Source: Gremmenia infestans
Taxonomy: Eukaryota > Ascomycota > Leotiomycetes > Helotiales > Hamatocanthoscyphaceae
NCBI GenBank assembly: GCA_032629725.1
Contig: JAFEVB010000008.1
Coordinates: forward strand, 372,001-436,000
Reading direction: 5' to 3'
DNA: 64,000 bases
The notes under the pieces: generated by a model
Databases searched by the model: none
The model's input: only the letters and a program-made list of their open reading frames with translations
What the model was told of the DNA's origin: nothing
Translations under genes and position numbers: made by a program
In this document: positions 23,991-37,039 of the stretch, piece by piece
Position numbering within the stretch: position 1 is the first letter of the stretch
Layout: each line of letters starts with the position of its first letter

Positions 23991-26900
23991 AACGTACCGA
24001 CGCTCCGTCTCTACAGAGCTCGGACTAGATAGTCTACGGAGGTAGGTAGGCAAAAGAAAAGCTGGTTATTGTAGGAACCATGAAATTTGATTGTCGAGTG
24101 GCTATCTCTGCAGCCTGACGAGCTTTTCGCCTGGATTTCGAGTAAAAGACGTCCAATCTCCTCCTGGTGGTAACTTTCCTTTACTAGACGTCCGCACCAT
24201 CACTCAGTTAATCAGACTCAACAAAAGACATACTTATCGCAGAATCCAAATGCTCAAGAGAGGTGACTTGCCTGCTCCTTGCTCGCTCTTTTCCTTCAGG
24301 AGGACCGCCACAAAAAACAATATCGCTAGGAGACGATGAAACAGTTGCTCACTATGCACCCTCAAGCCCAGACACCAGCCACAATGTGTTAAGAATAGAC
24401 GCATAGAAAACAAGGATATGCACCCCACCCATCCAACACTTGCTGACCCGCGCGTGACTCACACACGTGATACACCCAACCCATCATGAAACCAGGAACC
24501 TTCCCAGTACCATGTCCAGGTCACTCACAAGCAGTTCGATACAGTAACAACGTGCTATAATGCATGTTTTACTTGCCTCATTGATGCCTATCCCGCACAA
24601 CGCACAAGGTATTTCTCCCTTGAGGCTGCGAGCCTTTCCAAAACCAAAATATATTCTCCCTGGCTGACTAGACTGGCAGCGCAGCCTTCTCGCACAAAAA
24701 ACAAATCAATTCTCAGCCTGACTTCGCATAGAGCCTGAATGGACAGATTGTGATTTAAGTGGCGCTTTTGCTCGGGAGAAAGAAAATGCGAGGTGTGCTG
24801 CTGCTGCCTAGATGAACGAGAAGGATGAATGGATGACACCACCAATAGTTTCTAGAAAGATACTATACGGAGTACATGGGGAGTTCCGAAGATTGACACT
24901 TGTCACTTTAAGGCAAAGGATTTGTTTATGTGAAAGTATTTTAGTCTCAGTAGCCTCACTAAAGGAGAACTCGGGGACGGCGATGCCGTTTAGTGAGGGA
25001 TGCGCGAGCGCGAGGTGAAGTTTGGAAGGAAGGGCAGGGAAGGGAAAGGGAGGTAAGATTCTTGGCATATGTCTGTAGGTCATGTGATATCGTGCTGGAA
25101 GTCGCAGTTTCTGTAAGGATATACATCTAGGAAGTAGTGGATTTTACAGAAGACGAAAAGTATTTGAAGAGACTCAACTTAAAATAGAAAGTTCTGCAGA
25201 AAAGTTAAGTTATATTCAAGTGGGATGGATGACCCCTTCTCACAGCCCCTCTTGTGAAGCGGCGCAGAGCCTAATGGCGGTGCAAGTAAGATGCGAAAAA
25301 GCTTATTTCTATACTCTGCAGCATTAGCATACACGAGTCTGCGATATGATGATCATAATCTTAATCTGAGCAAGTTTTCACTATTCCGTTGGAGGGGGTT
25401 TTTCCCCATCGAAATGATGAGTTGTATATCACGTGATTTGATGTTCGCATAACGGATTTTATAGGTGAAGTTTAGATCGGAGAGGACTTGTGAGAGCTGC
25501 AAGATATAAGTGTCATGGAATTCGAAGAGCGACGGATATTATCATTACCAGAGACTCTTAGCTGAATCTCTTCTCTGATCAGATCAGTTGTCTTCCTCTT
25601 AGTGATGAGTGAGAGGCTAGGCTGTCGAGGCTGTCACTCGGCAGGAAATTCTCTAAGAAATGAATACGAGACCGCAAAGTAGAATCTTTCCCCTATCCCG
25701 TCCATATCCGTCTCCGTATCCCCCAAACCTAAAGCCTAGAACATCAAGATTATCTCTCTCAGAACTCGTGTCCTACAAGATGAACAGCATTTCAGCCACA
25801 CTTCTTACTTTTCTTTCATCTTGCCACTTTCCCCATTCCAGGCTCCCGTATTTCGTAAACTCTCCCCACCCGCTAAAATTTACCCCTAAACTTACTTTTA
25901 TGCAAACCCGCCACCGTCCACTTTGCCCCTCCATCCAATCACCTTCCCTTTATTGTCATACTGTACATACAGTACGTGCAGTCCCGCGATATCATTACTC
26001 CGATTGCCGGCAACGCGCTACTGTACCTAGACCTTCTATGCGTATTTTTCTAGAACACTGCTGGATTGGGCGAGATCGGTCGATGGATTGTACGCATCGG
26101 GAATATTCGGAAAAGGGGGGGAAATTCAGGATTTGATATGATGATGATGAGTCAGAAATCTGGTGAGACTTTTGGAATTTGGAAAGGCGCGCGGTTAGGA
26201 AAGGGGGAGGAGATGGCCGGTAAGGAGCGGTTGTCACGCAATAATTATTTTGAAGGAAGGAGGATTTCTACGGTCATGCCGTGAAGTCCTCTCCTGTCAT
26301 GCCGTGGGTTGTGGTTCGTTTCGGTTCAACGAGAAATCCGGACCATGCCAATTATTGCAAGTTTTTGTCATCAGGTGACTCGGTTGAGACAATATCACGA
26401 GTCTGACTGTGTTGACTGCCAAAGCGCTTATATTTGCCCCTGATCTGATGGTTCTAGATGGTCGAATCTCGTAATAATCATTATTGAGATGAGAATTCGG
26501 CGATAGTTACAGACGTGAGCTAATGGAAGCTTGGTCTTAGCTGGGATGGAAAAGAGCAGGTGATACGGTGTCACGGGAGCTAAGATGCGGGATAGGTTAC
26601 AGCTGTACTTTTGTCATCGCTTCTTTGTCTCACGGGCGATGCCTGGAGCAATGGTATGGCATGGCATGGTGGAAAAATGAGGCTGTGGCGACGGCATTGG
26701 CGATGGATGGCAAATACTGAGTCACAGTTTCTCATAGATGAGGTCAGTTTGCTTGGAAGCCGACGCCGACCTGGTTCCTTGGTGGAGAGGGTTTTGGTCT
26801 GGGGACCTTGAAATGTGTTGGCTCTATCTCGAGGTTTCTAGAGCTTTCCGTCGGTGCAAGTATTGTGATATCTTTCATGTATTGCTGCATCGAGGTGTAC

Positions 26901-28229
26901 AGGTTTTGGTGACACCAGCTTTTCAGAATGATAAGCGGCACGCCGATGAAAAAGGACGGATAAGGAAGGATTGTGCAGCATTATTACGGCGTATTACGGA
27001 GGTACGATAGATACGATAATATGGGAGAGCGCCGGCGACGAGCATGAAGCAAGCAAGCTGCATGTTGTGGTCTGTCTCGCCAATCATCGTGAGATTGTCT
27101 GTTGGAGCGGGGGGAACCAACAAACAATGATCATTGGTTGTGTGTGTGCATGGGTGTAACAGTTCCTGAGGTTTATTGGGATGGGAAGAAAGCGAAAAAA
27201 GCGAAGTCATTTAAATTCATTTGCGTTTTGCCATGCGATGAACCTTGAGGGGATTCGAAGTAATAATCTCCTCTCCTGAGTTCGGTCTCATGTAATTATT
27301 GTCAGTTCACAAGGCTGTCTCCGATCTCCTTTACCGCCAGAATCCGACGGGGCTGACGTACAAAAGTGGTGTGCTTGAAACTCGAGATGATACGAATGTA
27401 GCCTTTTGACGCCTCCCTTGGCGGGTCATCGTGAGTGAGTAATTCTCAGCCTGGGGGGCGAATTCGTGGGTACTTGATTATTACTCAAAGTGACATTTTT
27501 GTGGATATGGATCTAGAGATGCGGGAAACGTGGCGAGTTTGAGGGACCCAACTTGAACGAATGCAGCATCATTTTGAGTTGGAATGGGGACGCCAGTAGT
27601 CACTAGGCCCAAAGAACAGATTGTTCGAACAGTACGTACGCCATTCAAGGAAGGCTGAGATGAACGTACGAAGTAAAAGTATAATCATAAACTGTAAGTC
27701 CTCGAATCAGTCGTTTAGTACGAGTATATACAAACCAGACGCAAGTTAAGTTGCACAGCACAGCAGGTGGTCTATGCCTTGCCTGCCTGCCTTCCTGCCT
27801 GTCTGCATCAAAGAAGGCTTTGTTTAGGTGAAGCCAACGGGTAAGAAACAGAAAATAGAACACAAGAAAGGGACGGCAATGGATTCGCGTCGCATCCCCA
27901 CATTCCATAGTTTAGGGGAGGGCAAGATCCTGATGGCTGTGCTTCGCGATTGAGAGATAGCGGAGGCTTTTCCATTAGAAGATTCATAATAGGGGGGGTA
28001 GATTTGCATATGCATACGAATTGAGAGGGCTGAGGAAGTCCATGCCCATCTATAGTACGAGTACCGCCCATCTACAGTACGACACCTTTGTCGCAAGCAC
28101 TCTGAGATGAGTTCGGTATGTACAGTAGTATACTGTACTTATGGGGACCTTTGATACTGGATTGTGGTAGGCTGAAAAGGAGGCAAATGGAGGAGAAAGT
28201 CCCGCTGTATTATCATTGGATGTTCGATG

Positions 28230-28230
<1 letters not shown>

Positions 28231-28265
<35 letters not shown>
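28231..28265. repeat. TG dinucleotide microsatellite
   Basis: About 17 uninterrupted TG units, upstream of the cyclin gene. Confidence 0.95.
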
Positions 28266-28268
<3 letters not shown>

Positions 28269-28295
28269 TGGCTCTGGTGGCACCTTTGACTGAGT

Positions 28296-28302
28296 TGACT
28301 CA
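28296..28302. promoter_or_regulatory. Possible Gcn4/Cpc1 bZIP site
   Basis: Perfect TGACTCA about 1.3 kb upstream of the cyclin ATG. In yeast this heptamer binds Gcn4, which induces PCL5. Relevance here is inferred from position and sequence only. Confidence 0.3.
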
Positions 28303-28344
28303 CCCACTTGATGGTGTCGCTAGAATCCTTTGTAGTTTAGACTG

Positions 28345-29591
28345 TTGAAGCTGGTGCAGGTTAGCCACCCTTGCCTGCAACCTACACTCTGGCCGGAGAA
28401 CGGCTCATCCTTGCCTCCCTGCCCCTCCCCTTCCCTCCTACGAGTTACTGTGACTCCCACTGCCTGCCACTCCACTCCACTCACCTACTCCCAGCCCAGT
28501 CCAGCCTACCCGCTGCCCATCGCCTCCAACTGTAACAAAACCAGCGAGTGCCCGCCCACGACTTCTTCCCCCTTTGACCTCACAACCGCAATGGATTACC
28601 CAAAGAACTAAACGACGCGGCTCTCTGAAGTCTGCAAGAAACCTCACAAAGCCCATATCTTATCGTATTCACCCTCCAACCATCAGAACCGCATCCGTCC
28701 TGTGTATTCGGAAATTCTACGTTTTCCGCTGAAACTGCGACCACCTCTCCTCTCTCGCCTCGCCTCCTTCGGTGACTCCAACATCTCCCCTCCCAAACCA
28801 AAGAGTCACGCTTTTCCACCTAGAATCGAGCCATCTCATCCCGAATCACTCGCATTCGCCACCTTTTCTAACCTTTTGCGCCTCATTTATTTATTTCCCT
28901 TATTCTGTCCCTTTGATACCCAGGTGGAAGGCAGCTCTGTTCACTTCTTGATCCGCGGCTCCATTCTTCAGCGCTATCGGTCGCACGCTTAAGTTAGGCC
29001 TCCTAACTCGCCACCCACTGACTGAAGCGGAGTCATTCATCATTCACCACCTCACCTCACGACCTCTCGAGATCTGTGACTACAATAAAGACACCTTTGT
29101 CTAAACAACTCCACTCAACCCTTCAACCTTTTGTTTATTATCCTCGAATCTCCCCCAATCACGGCATACAAAACTCCTAATACTACCTACCTACATACAC
29201 TACACACACGTTCCTTCTCAAAGTCCAGACCACTCCAATGGTAGTTAGTGTTTTATAACACTCGCCCACCATTTATCTCAACAGTCACCATTTCCATCGT
29301 CGAAAAGGTCAACAACATGATCTTCGCCCTCTCCGAATTTTCCCCAGTCGCCAGTCTTGCATCGTCTACCGGTTATATCGTACGCGCAGAGATCTCCCCG
29401 GTCTCTATGCTCTAGCTTGTCCTCCTCCTCCCTCGATTTCTAGCTCCGCAACGGCAGTTGCTGTTGTATGAGCCTGTATCTAGTCAGAAGGTTTCGCGGA
29501 TTCAGTTAAAAAACGGTTTATCGATTGGCTTTGTACAGACGGCGACTGGAGTTTTCTTGAATACACTTCATTCCCCTCGAATTTCCCGAAG
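28345..29591 (+). promoter_or_regulatory. CT-rich leader with three uORFs upstream of cyclin
   Basis: This stretch is strongly pyrimidine-rich, as often seen around fungal transcription starts. Three short upstream frames precede the cyclin ATG: 29239-29259 (6 codons plus stop), 29317-29415 (32 codons plus stop, in the favourable context CAACATGA) and 29468-29509 (13 codons plus stop). None overlaps the main frame. If transcription starts upstream of 29239, these would make translation of the cyclin dependent on re-initiation. Confidence 0.45.
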
Positions 29592-31684
29592 ATGAATTGC
29601 GGCGACGTTGATTCGCCGCCTTACATCACATCCTATCAAAATGGTCCATACAGCTCCTCTATAGCTTCCTCAGCCTCGTCCTCCTCCGCGTCAGTCTGGT
29701 CCGATGCCTCTTCACAAACATCGGATGACTCTTCGACTACCGCATCTTCCGAATCAGAAACAGCAGAATATTGTGCACCTTCCTTTGTAAACACCAGCAA
29801 TATCTGCGAAAACAATACCGAAAACAATAAAACAATATGGCCGAAGAAGATATCTTCCGAAGTTGCTTCGGAACAAAGGCAGCATCCAAGAAGGACCAGT
29901 GCGGGAGCATCCCAAACCAGATGCCCTCCCTCCCTAGTCCGCCAATGCGATCGGAAGGTCAACTTCGTCGACAGCCTCGTCGGTAAGATTAATACATTCC
30001 AAAATAAGTACGCTTGCTCAACATTCACTCCCCAGATTCTTCAGCTCAGATAGTAGAAGCCATATGGCCCCTTTCTTCAGTCGTTTGCAGAAACGAGATG
30101 GGTAATAAAGGCGTTCTTCCCTTGCGCACATTCATTCAAGAGACTCTCCGTCGATCAAGGACAAGTTACTCGACCCTACAGGTCGCTTTGTACTACCTGA
30201 TCCTGATCAAGCCGCATGTGCCCAAACATGACTTCACCATGGAACAACCAGATGATGTACACTCTATCCGAGCGCTTCAATGCGGACGTCGCATGTTCCT
30301 TTCAGCACTCATTCTTGCCTCGAAATATCTTCAAGATCGGAATTACTCTGCTCGTGCGTGGAGTAAGATTTCGGGATTGAATACTTTGGAGATAAATCAA
30401 AATGAGATGGCTTTCCTTCTCGCTGTCAACTGGGAATTACATATCACTGATGCAGTCTTCCAACGCTGGACGGATATCGTTCTCAAATACACTCCAACTC
30501 AGCCACCGTCGCCCGGCTCACCTAGTCTCGCAGAACAGTCGGCTGGTTGGAAAGCAATTATTTTAAAGTTAAACCCCGAGTTGGATAATATCGATGGGGT
30601 ATCATCGAAGCCTGCCAAGGCAAACGTCAAGTCTATCAGCGCAGCCTGCCCGCGATCATTCGCACCATTGGTTGCCGACCGAAGCACATTTGGATATGGC
30701 TCCAACGAGTCAACTCCAACTCCACAATACTATACACCCAGTGTCTTGGAGCCTTCTCTATCAACCGCTTATCCTCCTGGTAAACCTGCGCCAGCTCTTG
30801 GTCTATTACCTACACCAAGACTGACCCCCCAGAATTCTGGATTCAACACTCCTGCAGTGAGTGCTGCTTCTTGCATGCTCGGCAAATCCTCAATGAGTTT
30901 TGCAATGGCTCATGCCTCAAACGCGTGTGCCGCACAAATGACCGACAGATGGCAAACTTCATCACCTCAATCTTGTGTCTCGGGTCGCCGATCTTCATTG
31001 GCCAGTTCGATTTCCTCGATGTCTTCTCCAGAATCTATGGTCTCAGACTCGTCGCGATCATCCCGTTCATCCTCAATTTCATCTGCCTCGTCTCTGATGA
31101 GCGCGCCGATTTCGTCCAAGCTGGACGTTCAGGCGCGCTGTCGGTACGCGAAGATGTGCTCTGAGCGACAGAATAGGACTTTGATTGCTACAGTTCCTGA
31201 GGGATATTGCGAAGGCCCAACATCGTCCCCAGAATCTTACACTGGACCAGTCGGAAAGGACTTCCTTGATTTATCACTGGATACTCCATTGGCGAGACGA
31301 GAAGTTGATATGGAGTACTTTTCCAAAGATGAAGAAGCTGCTCGTGCTCTGCAAGAACTCCATAATCATCCCAGATCTGTGGAATCTCCAAGCAGGAAGC
31401 GCAGTAGACCGCAATCAATCGACAATTCGCTTCAAGAGAATGTTCGCGAGATATTGAACCCCTACCAATCAGCCGAGAGCAATTGGTCAGAGAATCTTAT
31501 CCGGTCACGTGTCGTCCGCACTAGCCCATCTCAGTTTGCACTTCGTCCCACGTCCAATGGATCCATGGGACGAAAGCGGGTATGCTGTGCTACGGAGGCA
31601 ACTCGGAGTTTACCTCAAATGAACCTTCACCCAGCCTTTGGTGGCATTGGTGCGCCTGGCATGTGGGAAGGCATACTACATTAA
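29592..31684 (+). CDS. Pho80/Pcl-type cyclin
   Basis: Exons 29592-29982 and 30036-31684, 679 aa; the 53-nt intron keeps phase (SLV joined to DSSAQIVEAIWP). The first 125 residues are Ser/Thr-rich. Residues about 131-265 are a cyclin box of the Pho80/Pcl class: TLQVALYYLILIKPHVP, RRMFLSALILASKYLQDRNY, and WSKISGLNTLEINQNEMAFL. The remaining 400 residues are Ser/Pro-rich low complexity with no domain. Such cyclins activate Pho85-type kinases; the domain arrangement recalls Pcl5/Clg1-like cyclins of filamentous fungi. The leader contains uORFs, and a bZIP heptamer lies further upstream. Which Pcl subgroup it belongs to is not settled from sequence alone. Confidence 0.85.
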
Positions 31685-31689
31685 TTAAT

Positions 31690-33110
31690 ACCCGGCTCCT
31701 TGAAAAATCCGCCCTTTACATACATCTACACAAAACAAAACACCCTTGTCACAACAGTTACTTTCCTTTGTCATCAAAACTTGGTCGTCGGCGGCATGCA
31801 TGCATTGCGGGGTGGGCTGGAGTAGGCTTTGCATTGCTAGGAGTGAAATGAATAAACCAAACCTTGTACGTTAGTTGAGATACGACGCGTTGAATTTGGT
31901 GGGCTAGGGCGGGAGGAGTAGAGCAAATATGGGTCAGTTGCACGGATTGGAGTTTGGCGGGTACATATAAACCTGGACTATGCTGGCTCGACTTGATAGG
32001 TCCTAAATGCAATGGCGACATATTTGCTGGTATACTATTATCTTATGTTGAGTGATGGTGACGAGTGAACTGATGGTCCAATTCCCTTTCCATGTGCAAC
32101 TCGGGAAGGAATGTATGCTAATATATCGTGATCAAACTTGACTTCAGTAATTCTCCCACAGATCGATCTTGCCCTAGGTATCTACTGTCCTCCTCGCCAT
32201 CTACCAAGTTCAGGCGAAAACCGAGCTCAAGCCTACCTTGGGTAGCTTCAGTACCTCCGCCTACGCTTTCATAGCAGATGGTCCGATGGATGCGATGTTT
32301 CGCCTCGAGTAGACTCATGTCGATGCCGAGGAGCACCAAGACGAGACGACTGCATAATCAATTAATGATGATCAGCAAAAGAAGCAAAAGCGAGGGCTTG
32401 GTTGTCTTAGTGATTTTTGGGAATCTAAATCTAAGTGTGCAAATGAGTATTCGAATGGTGGAGGTAGAGACAGGTAGGCAGCTAGCCGGATCTAATTTTT
32501 GTTCCTGGTGCGAAGGGAAAGGACGGGACGGATGGGGAAGCATATGAAATGGAGTGGTTTGAGGTTTTGGTTGCCAACCATGACTGACTATCATTTGGGT
32601 CTGCACCTCCGAAGGCTTTGAAGAGCTCACGAAAGCGCACGCACATTTGGCAGGTAAGTTTTGCTTGTTTAAATGAACATTAGACCTTCCGGTATGCCGA
32701 AAGGGATTCAATGCCTCTTGTTTTGGCTCCAATTTTCTGTTTGTTTACTCCCGCTAAGCAGCGTGCAATATCATGTGGGTTCTATCTCTACCCGCGTCTG
32801 CTTCTACGTTTAGGACAAGTGATTTATTTTAATTCTCTTGTCGTGTCTGATTCTTTGCAACTCTCTACCTGATCCCATGAATCAAACGGCTTTGTTTGCC
32901 CAGAAACGGGTCCTTGCTGAGGACCATGCCCTCATTAGTTCTTGTTTCAGGCCATGTGCAAACGAATCTTCGTTTTTCTTTGAAAGTGAATTAAATGTAG
33001 CTTCACTTCTGGAGAGTTCAATTCACTTGACGTGAATTCCAAAAAGGAGGAAATAAAGGTGTAAGTTACATATAAGACGTCGCAGACCTACCTCGATCTC
33101 GTAACTAAGC
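31690..33110. other. Intergenic, no gene recognised
   Basis: Short frames only. The left part probably contains the 3' untranslated region of the cyclin gene, and the right part the promoter of the MYND gene. Nothing else is supported. Confidence 0.4.
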
Positions 33111-33115
33111 TGGTT

Positions 33116-35065
33116 ATGGCTAAGATGGCTCTCCTCAATAAGTTCCCGTGCGCCAATACCGAACATGTCGAGGATGGTCAAAAATCGCCATGCCCCAAAA
33201 AAGCTTCTTTAACCTGTGGTTCTTGTTCGCTGGTCCAGGTAATCTCTCTCTCCTCAACTTTGTATTGCGCTCAACTGACGGATCTTCACGACAGTACTGC
33301 AGCAGGGATTGCCAAATTGCCCACCGGCCTCTTCACAAGATCGACTGCAACTCCCCTCTCATGAAGCCAACATGGAAACCGGAATGGAAAACGCAGAATC
33401 GAAATCCCGCTTTCATCTCGAGTGAACGAACGGATAATAGGGAACGTGAAGACCAAGTTAAGCATGGCATGCAAAAGTACTTGTGGGGCAACGTGCCAGC
33501 TATAGACATACTCAACTGCAAACAGAATGAGGGCGATAGTCGTCCTAAAGATCTACGACTTCTATTTGCTGGTATGTGACTGATTAATGTTAACAATGGA
33601 AAATACATAGGCTAACCCTCACAAGCGTCGGGAGATATTAGAAATGTAGTGACCACACTAGCAGAGCTGCCATCTTCCTTTTCAGGCATATGTGATGTTG
33701 TCATCAATGACATGAATCCTGATATTGTGGCACGGAACACGATTCTTCTCCTCATCGCAGTAAACTATGAGCCTGAGCAAGCGGGGATGATGATGATCCA
33801 TCTTTGGTATTCTGCCCTCATCTCAGCGGAAATGCTCAAATCTCTTCGAGACAACATCCTCCCGTTGATTGAACAGGTCTGCACAAAGATCAAAGACAAG
33901 CCTGCCACAACTCTGCAGTCTAAAAAATGGACGTACGGTTCTCGATCACTACGCTTGGTCCTGAAGAAATCAGAGTGGTGCCTTCTTCCTTCTTACTTTC
34001 AAGTTCCTTCCAGCTTGTCCGCTACCAAAGCTCAGGAAATCCGGATGTCGACCACGCTTGCACCATCGAGGAAAGACTATGTTGATCGAGCACTTTACAG
34101 TCGGCCTCCTGCGTGGCGAGTTTGCATGATGAAGTTCCGTCAAGATGGCATCTTACTGCCTTTTGGATCGCCAACAGACGAATTCAACACACCCAATCCG
34201 TAAGTTCTCTCCTCCACAAACAGCCGAGCTATATCTCAAGGTGTGTTCAGGACTTTCTACCAGGCAGACGACTTCTGGCCGATGATGGACTCCGCAGATC
34301 CCGTCCAGGGCTGGCCGGTGAAGGACTGGGTCAACAAGACACCCGCGAAGAAGGACATATACGGAAGTCTGTATATTTACATCCGTAAAGTTCTGCTACG
34401 GTTTTGTCGACGCATTACGGAACTCGATGTTCGAATTCAACTTTTGCAGGTTAATGCTTTCAAATTGCCGGAGACTATCAAGATTTGTGGCGTTGGCAAA
34501 CATTCGTTTGACAGGATTGAGGTATGACTTTCCGATCCTGCATATAACATTGAAACTCAAAGGCTTGCAGGTATCGCATATTACAGACATGGCATATCTA
34601 GGCCCCCACCAAACACTCATAACTTTCGGTCCCCTCCTGAAAATAAAGTTGCAAAATACTCATGCCACGCTGCTCACACTCTTCCTCAACGCTACCCACG
34701 AGATGCGCATGACGCAACCAGCGGGAACTTCGTTGGAGTCTCAAGTGAATCAGCTAGCCCAGTACATGAAGCCGAGTTCTGAAATTCTTCGAAACGCTTC
34801 GGGCTTCAGCGCCGAGATAATAAAGACCCAGGAAGCTTTGGGATTTTTCCGCGATTATGATGCTCTCTTTGAACTCTTCATGAAGCACTGTGGTTTTAAG
34901 AACGCTGCTTCTTTGTCAGGCTTGGAGATGAAGGGTGAGAATATGATACAGGACAAATGGCCTTTGAGGTTGCGGAAGGGTGCTACGCAGGAAGAGTTTG
35001 AGCTCCTGGTTGCGAGTGGACACACGGGCTCGGAAAGATATGTCGAGTGGAGAGTCGCGCGGTGA
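33116..35065 (+). CDS. MYND zinc finger / DUF4470 protein
   Basis: Exons 33116-33238, 33295-33571, 33626-34199, 34251-34521, 34571-35065; 579 aa, all junctions in phase. Residues about 11-60 form a MYND finger that is split by intron 1: CGSC before the splice, YCSRDCQIAHRPLHKIDC after it. Residues about 135-230 match DUF4470 (LLFAASGDIRNVV, NDMNPDIVARNTILLLIAV). The C-terminal half (LGPHQTLITFGPLLK, TLFLNATHEMRM) is the usual extension of this fungal family. MYND fingers bind proline-rich peptides; the molecular role of this family in fungi is not known to me. Expected cytosolic or nuclear, with no signal peptide. Alternative start at 33125 (third codon downstream). Confidence 0.85.
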
Positions 35066-35183
35066 GCTAGCAGAGCATGAAATTGCGAACATAGCCACGG
35101 GTAGTCTGCTGGGTATCAAAGCCTCGAAGTTATTGTATTACAGGCCCAATATTACACCCCATTGTCAACGTCCTGGAATAGGT

Positions 35184-35900
35184 TTATACACAGTTAGCAC
35201 CTCCAAAAAAAGCTGCCGGCTCATCCTTGGTATTTTCCAGGAAGAATTCAGCTTGCGCATGAGCTCGGGAAAGATCCATGTGTCTTTCTAAATAAATACT
35301 CTCAAAACTTCCACGTCCGACTTGTTCATCCAGCGCAAGCCAAGTGGGAACCATGCTGAACCCCTCAAGACTAACAAGCTTTCCAAGAGCTCTTGCGAAC
35401 GAAGGTGTACCCAAGCAGCATGCGTCCATCCAGCAGCGTCCTATGAGAGCAAGCCAATGCAACTCCTGCAAAATCTTCTCCTGGGGTCTCTGAAAGACTT
35501 CTTGCAGGAGGTCGGGGAGGATGGAAGGGCCTATCGAGCGGGAAGGATTCGACTCCGAGGTCAAGTAAAGCCCGTCCTTTGAGAGACAAACGAGGAAGTC
35601 GTTCGCGGTGGTGTTTGACGGGGTGACGATGCGTGCTGCTGCCAAAGGTGCATAGTGATATGTCATAAGTGCAGACCGAGGTTCTTGATTGACGGTGAGA
35701 AGTGTTAGCTTCGCAGTGGGTTTGATGGTCCAGCGAGAGGTGAAATGGTTATCGTCAATCGAATTACGCTTTCAGCTTCTTCTTGCTTCGACGATCCTTG
35801 GGAAAAGTCGCTGGGCTTCATGCCAAATCTGGAGCCGGAGTTCTATGGGGGTGTTGGAGAAGTTGGTGAAGCTGGTAGTTACGATTACAATATTCTGGGG
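35184..35900 (-). pseudogene. 2EXR-family gene remnant with in-frame stop
   Basis: Reading the minus strand from about 35900, an open frame contains FTNFSNTPIELRLQIWHEAQ, the 2EXR signature, then TGA at 35774-35772. The same frame then runs on to 35184. The second block, LLTVNQEPRSALMTYHYAPL, is intact just after the stop. No in-frame ATG precedes the motif: a TGA occurs at 35903-35901, so an upstream exon or a lost start is implied. The 160-codon frame from 35666 alone would lack the signature. The stop could come from CGA. Most likely a pseudogene of the same family as the 17.9-24 kb cluster. Confidence 0.65.
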
Positions 35901-36858
35901 TCATGTTGTATCCCATATGGCAACTGAGTGCTATGGAAGGGGTTGATAAGGAAGTGTTTTAAATGCCAGCTGCACCCGCCTGAGCAAGTGGGGCATGAAC
36001 AGCTGGACATTCAGAGCTGATCTCCAGTATATGTGAACGATGGCAGATTGGAATCTCCGGCAATCAATTTGGACTGAGCATTCAAGTCAGTTATTGGATT
36101 CTTTGCTTTATGTTAGAGCTACAGTTTCTTAGCCTATAACAAATTCAAATCCCCCCGAGGTAGAAAGTGTGACGAAGAGAACTCCACCTTGAGGTCTTGT
36201 TGGAGCGCTCTGGTTTTCTGGTTTTGAGTTGGAAATTATAACTGGCTAGTACCTTGCGATTTGACTTTAATCAAATGATGTCTTCTATTACTGGAACTAA
36301 ATTTGATAAGTTCTTAAAGGGGGTATTAGTGTTATCGCTTAAGAGCTTAGCGCCCTTTACCCCGCGCCCACCCCTTTCTTCCTAAAAAGTGACATGTGCA
36401 GCTGATTTCGACACCGTTTAGTAATTATAAAGCACAATACATTTGATATATAATAAATGCCTACTTTATTCACCAGCAAGGGAACTCAGCAGCTCTCTAA
36501 ACTATCGTCGAAATAATTTCGCTACCACTTTTTAGTGAGTTTGAAGGCCACGAGTCTTAGTATAAGGTATGATATAATCTTATCATCATGTCTCATCATA
36601 ATGCAACTCGTTCAGTCAATTGCTGCTTATGTTTATCAGAAAGTTATCAGCTTTGAATGTCGAGGTTAAAGTGCAGTGCTTCACATGCTTTGACGGATTT
36701 TAATTATGCTACGTGAAACACTATGCCAGTCAACGGACGAAAACCGCACCAACACGAGCAACTCTTTGAGCGTTCATTTACACAAATGCTATCTATCTAT
36801 GGTTATAGATTTGACCGTATAGATTACCGGACTGATTTAAAAGCGAACTTTGCATTGA

Positions 36859-36896
36859 CCAATCAGGGTAACTCGCCCACCAAGCCGGCTTATAAA
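36859..36896 (+). promoter_or_regulatory. CCAAT and TATA elements of the SDR gene
   Basis: CCAAT at about 36859 and TATAAA at 36891, about 145 nt before the SDR start codon, in the order expected of a core promoter. Confidence 0.45.
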
Positions 36897-37039
36897 TGGG
36901 GTTTTAGGACTTACCAATTTCGTCACTACTTCATTGGTCCTTAAGACCGGGATGAGTTGATATTTAGTTGCCACTACCTCCTCCATCTGTTTAATATAAT
37001 TCAACTTCAAATTGAACAAGCACAAGCCAAACTGATATC

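Larger units (their letters stand above)
23995..28340. other. Long gene-free intergenic stretch
   Basis: About 4.3 kb with only short unsupported frames on both strands. It contains four TGACTCA/TGAGTCA heptamers (24455, 26148, 26718, 28296), the sequence of Gcn4/Cpc1-type bZIP sites, and a TG microsatellite at 28231. It may be the extended promoter of the downstream cyclin gene or may hold noncoding transcripts. I found no transposase, reverse transcriptase or clear terminal repeats. Confidence 0.45.

Noticed and set aside
35540..35562. ggattcgactccgagg, resembling a tRNA B box
   Set aside because: Lies within the frame of a 2EXR remnant, with no A box or acceptor stem.
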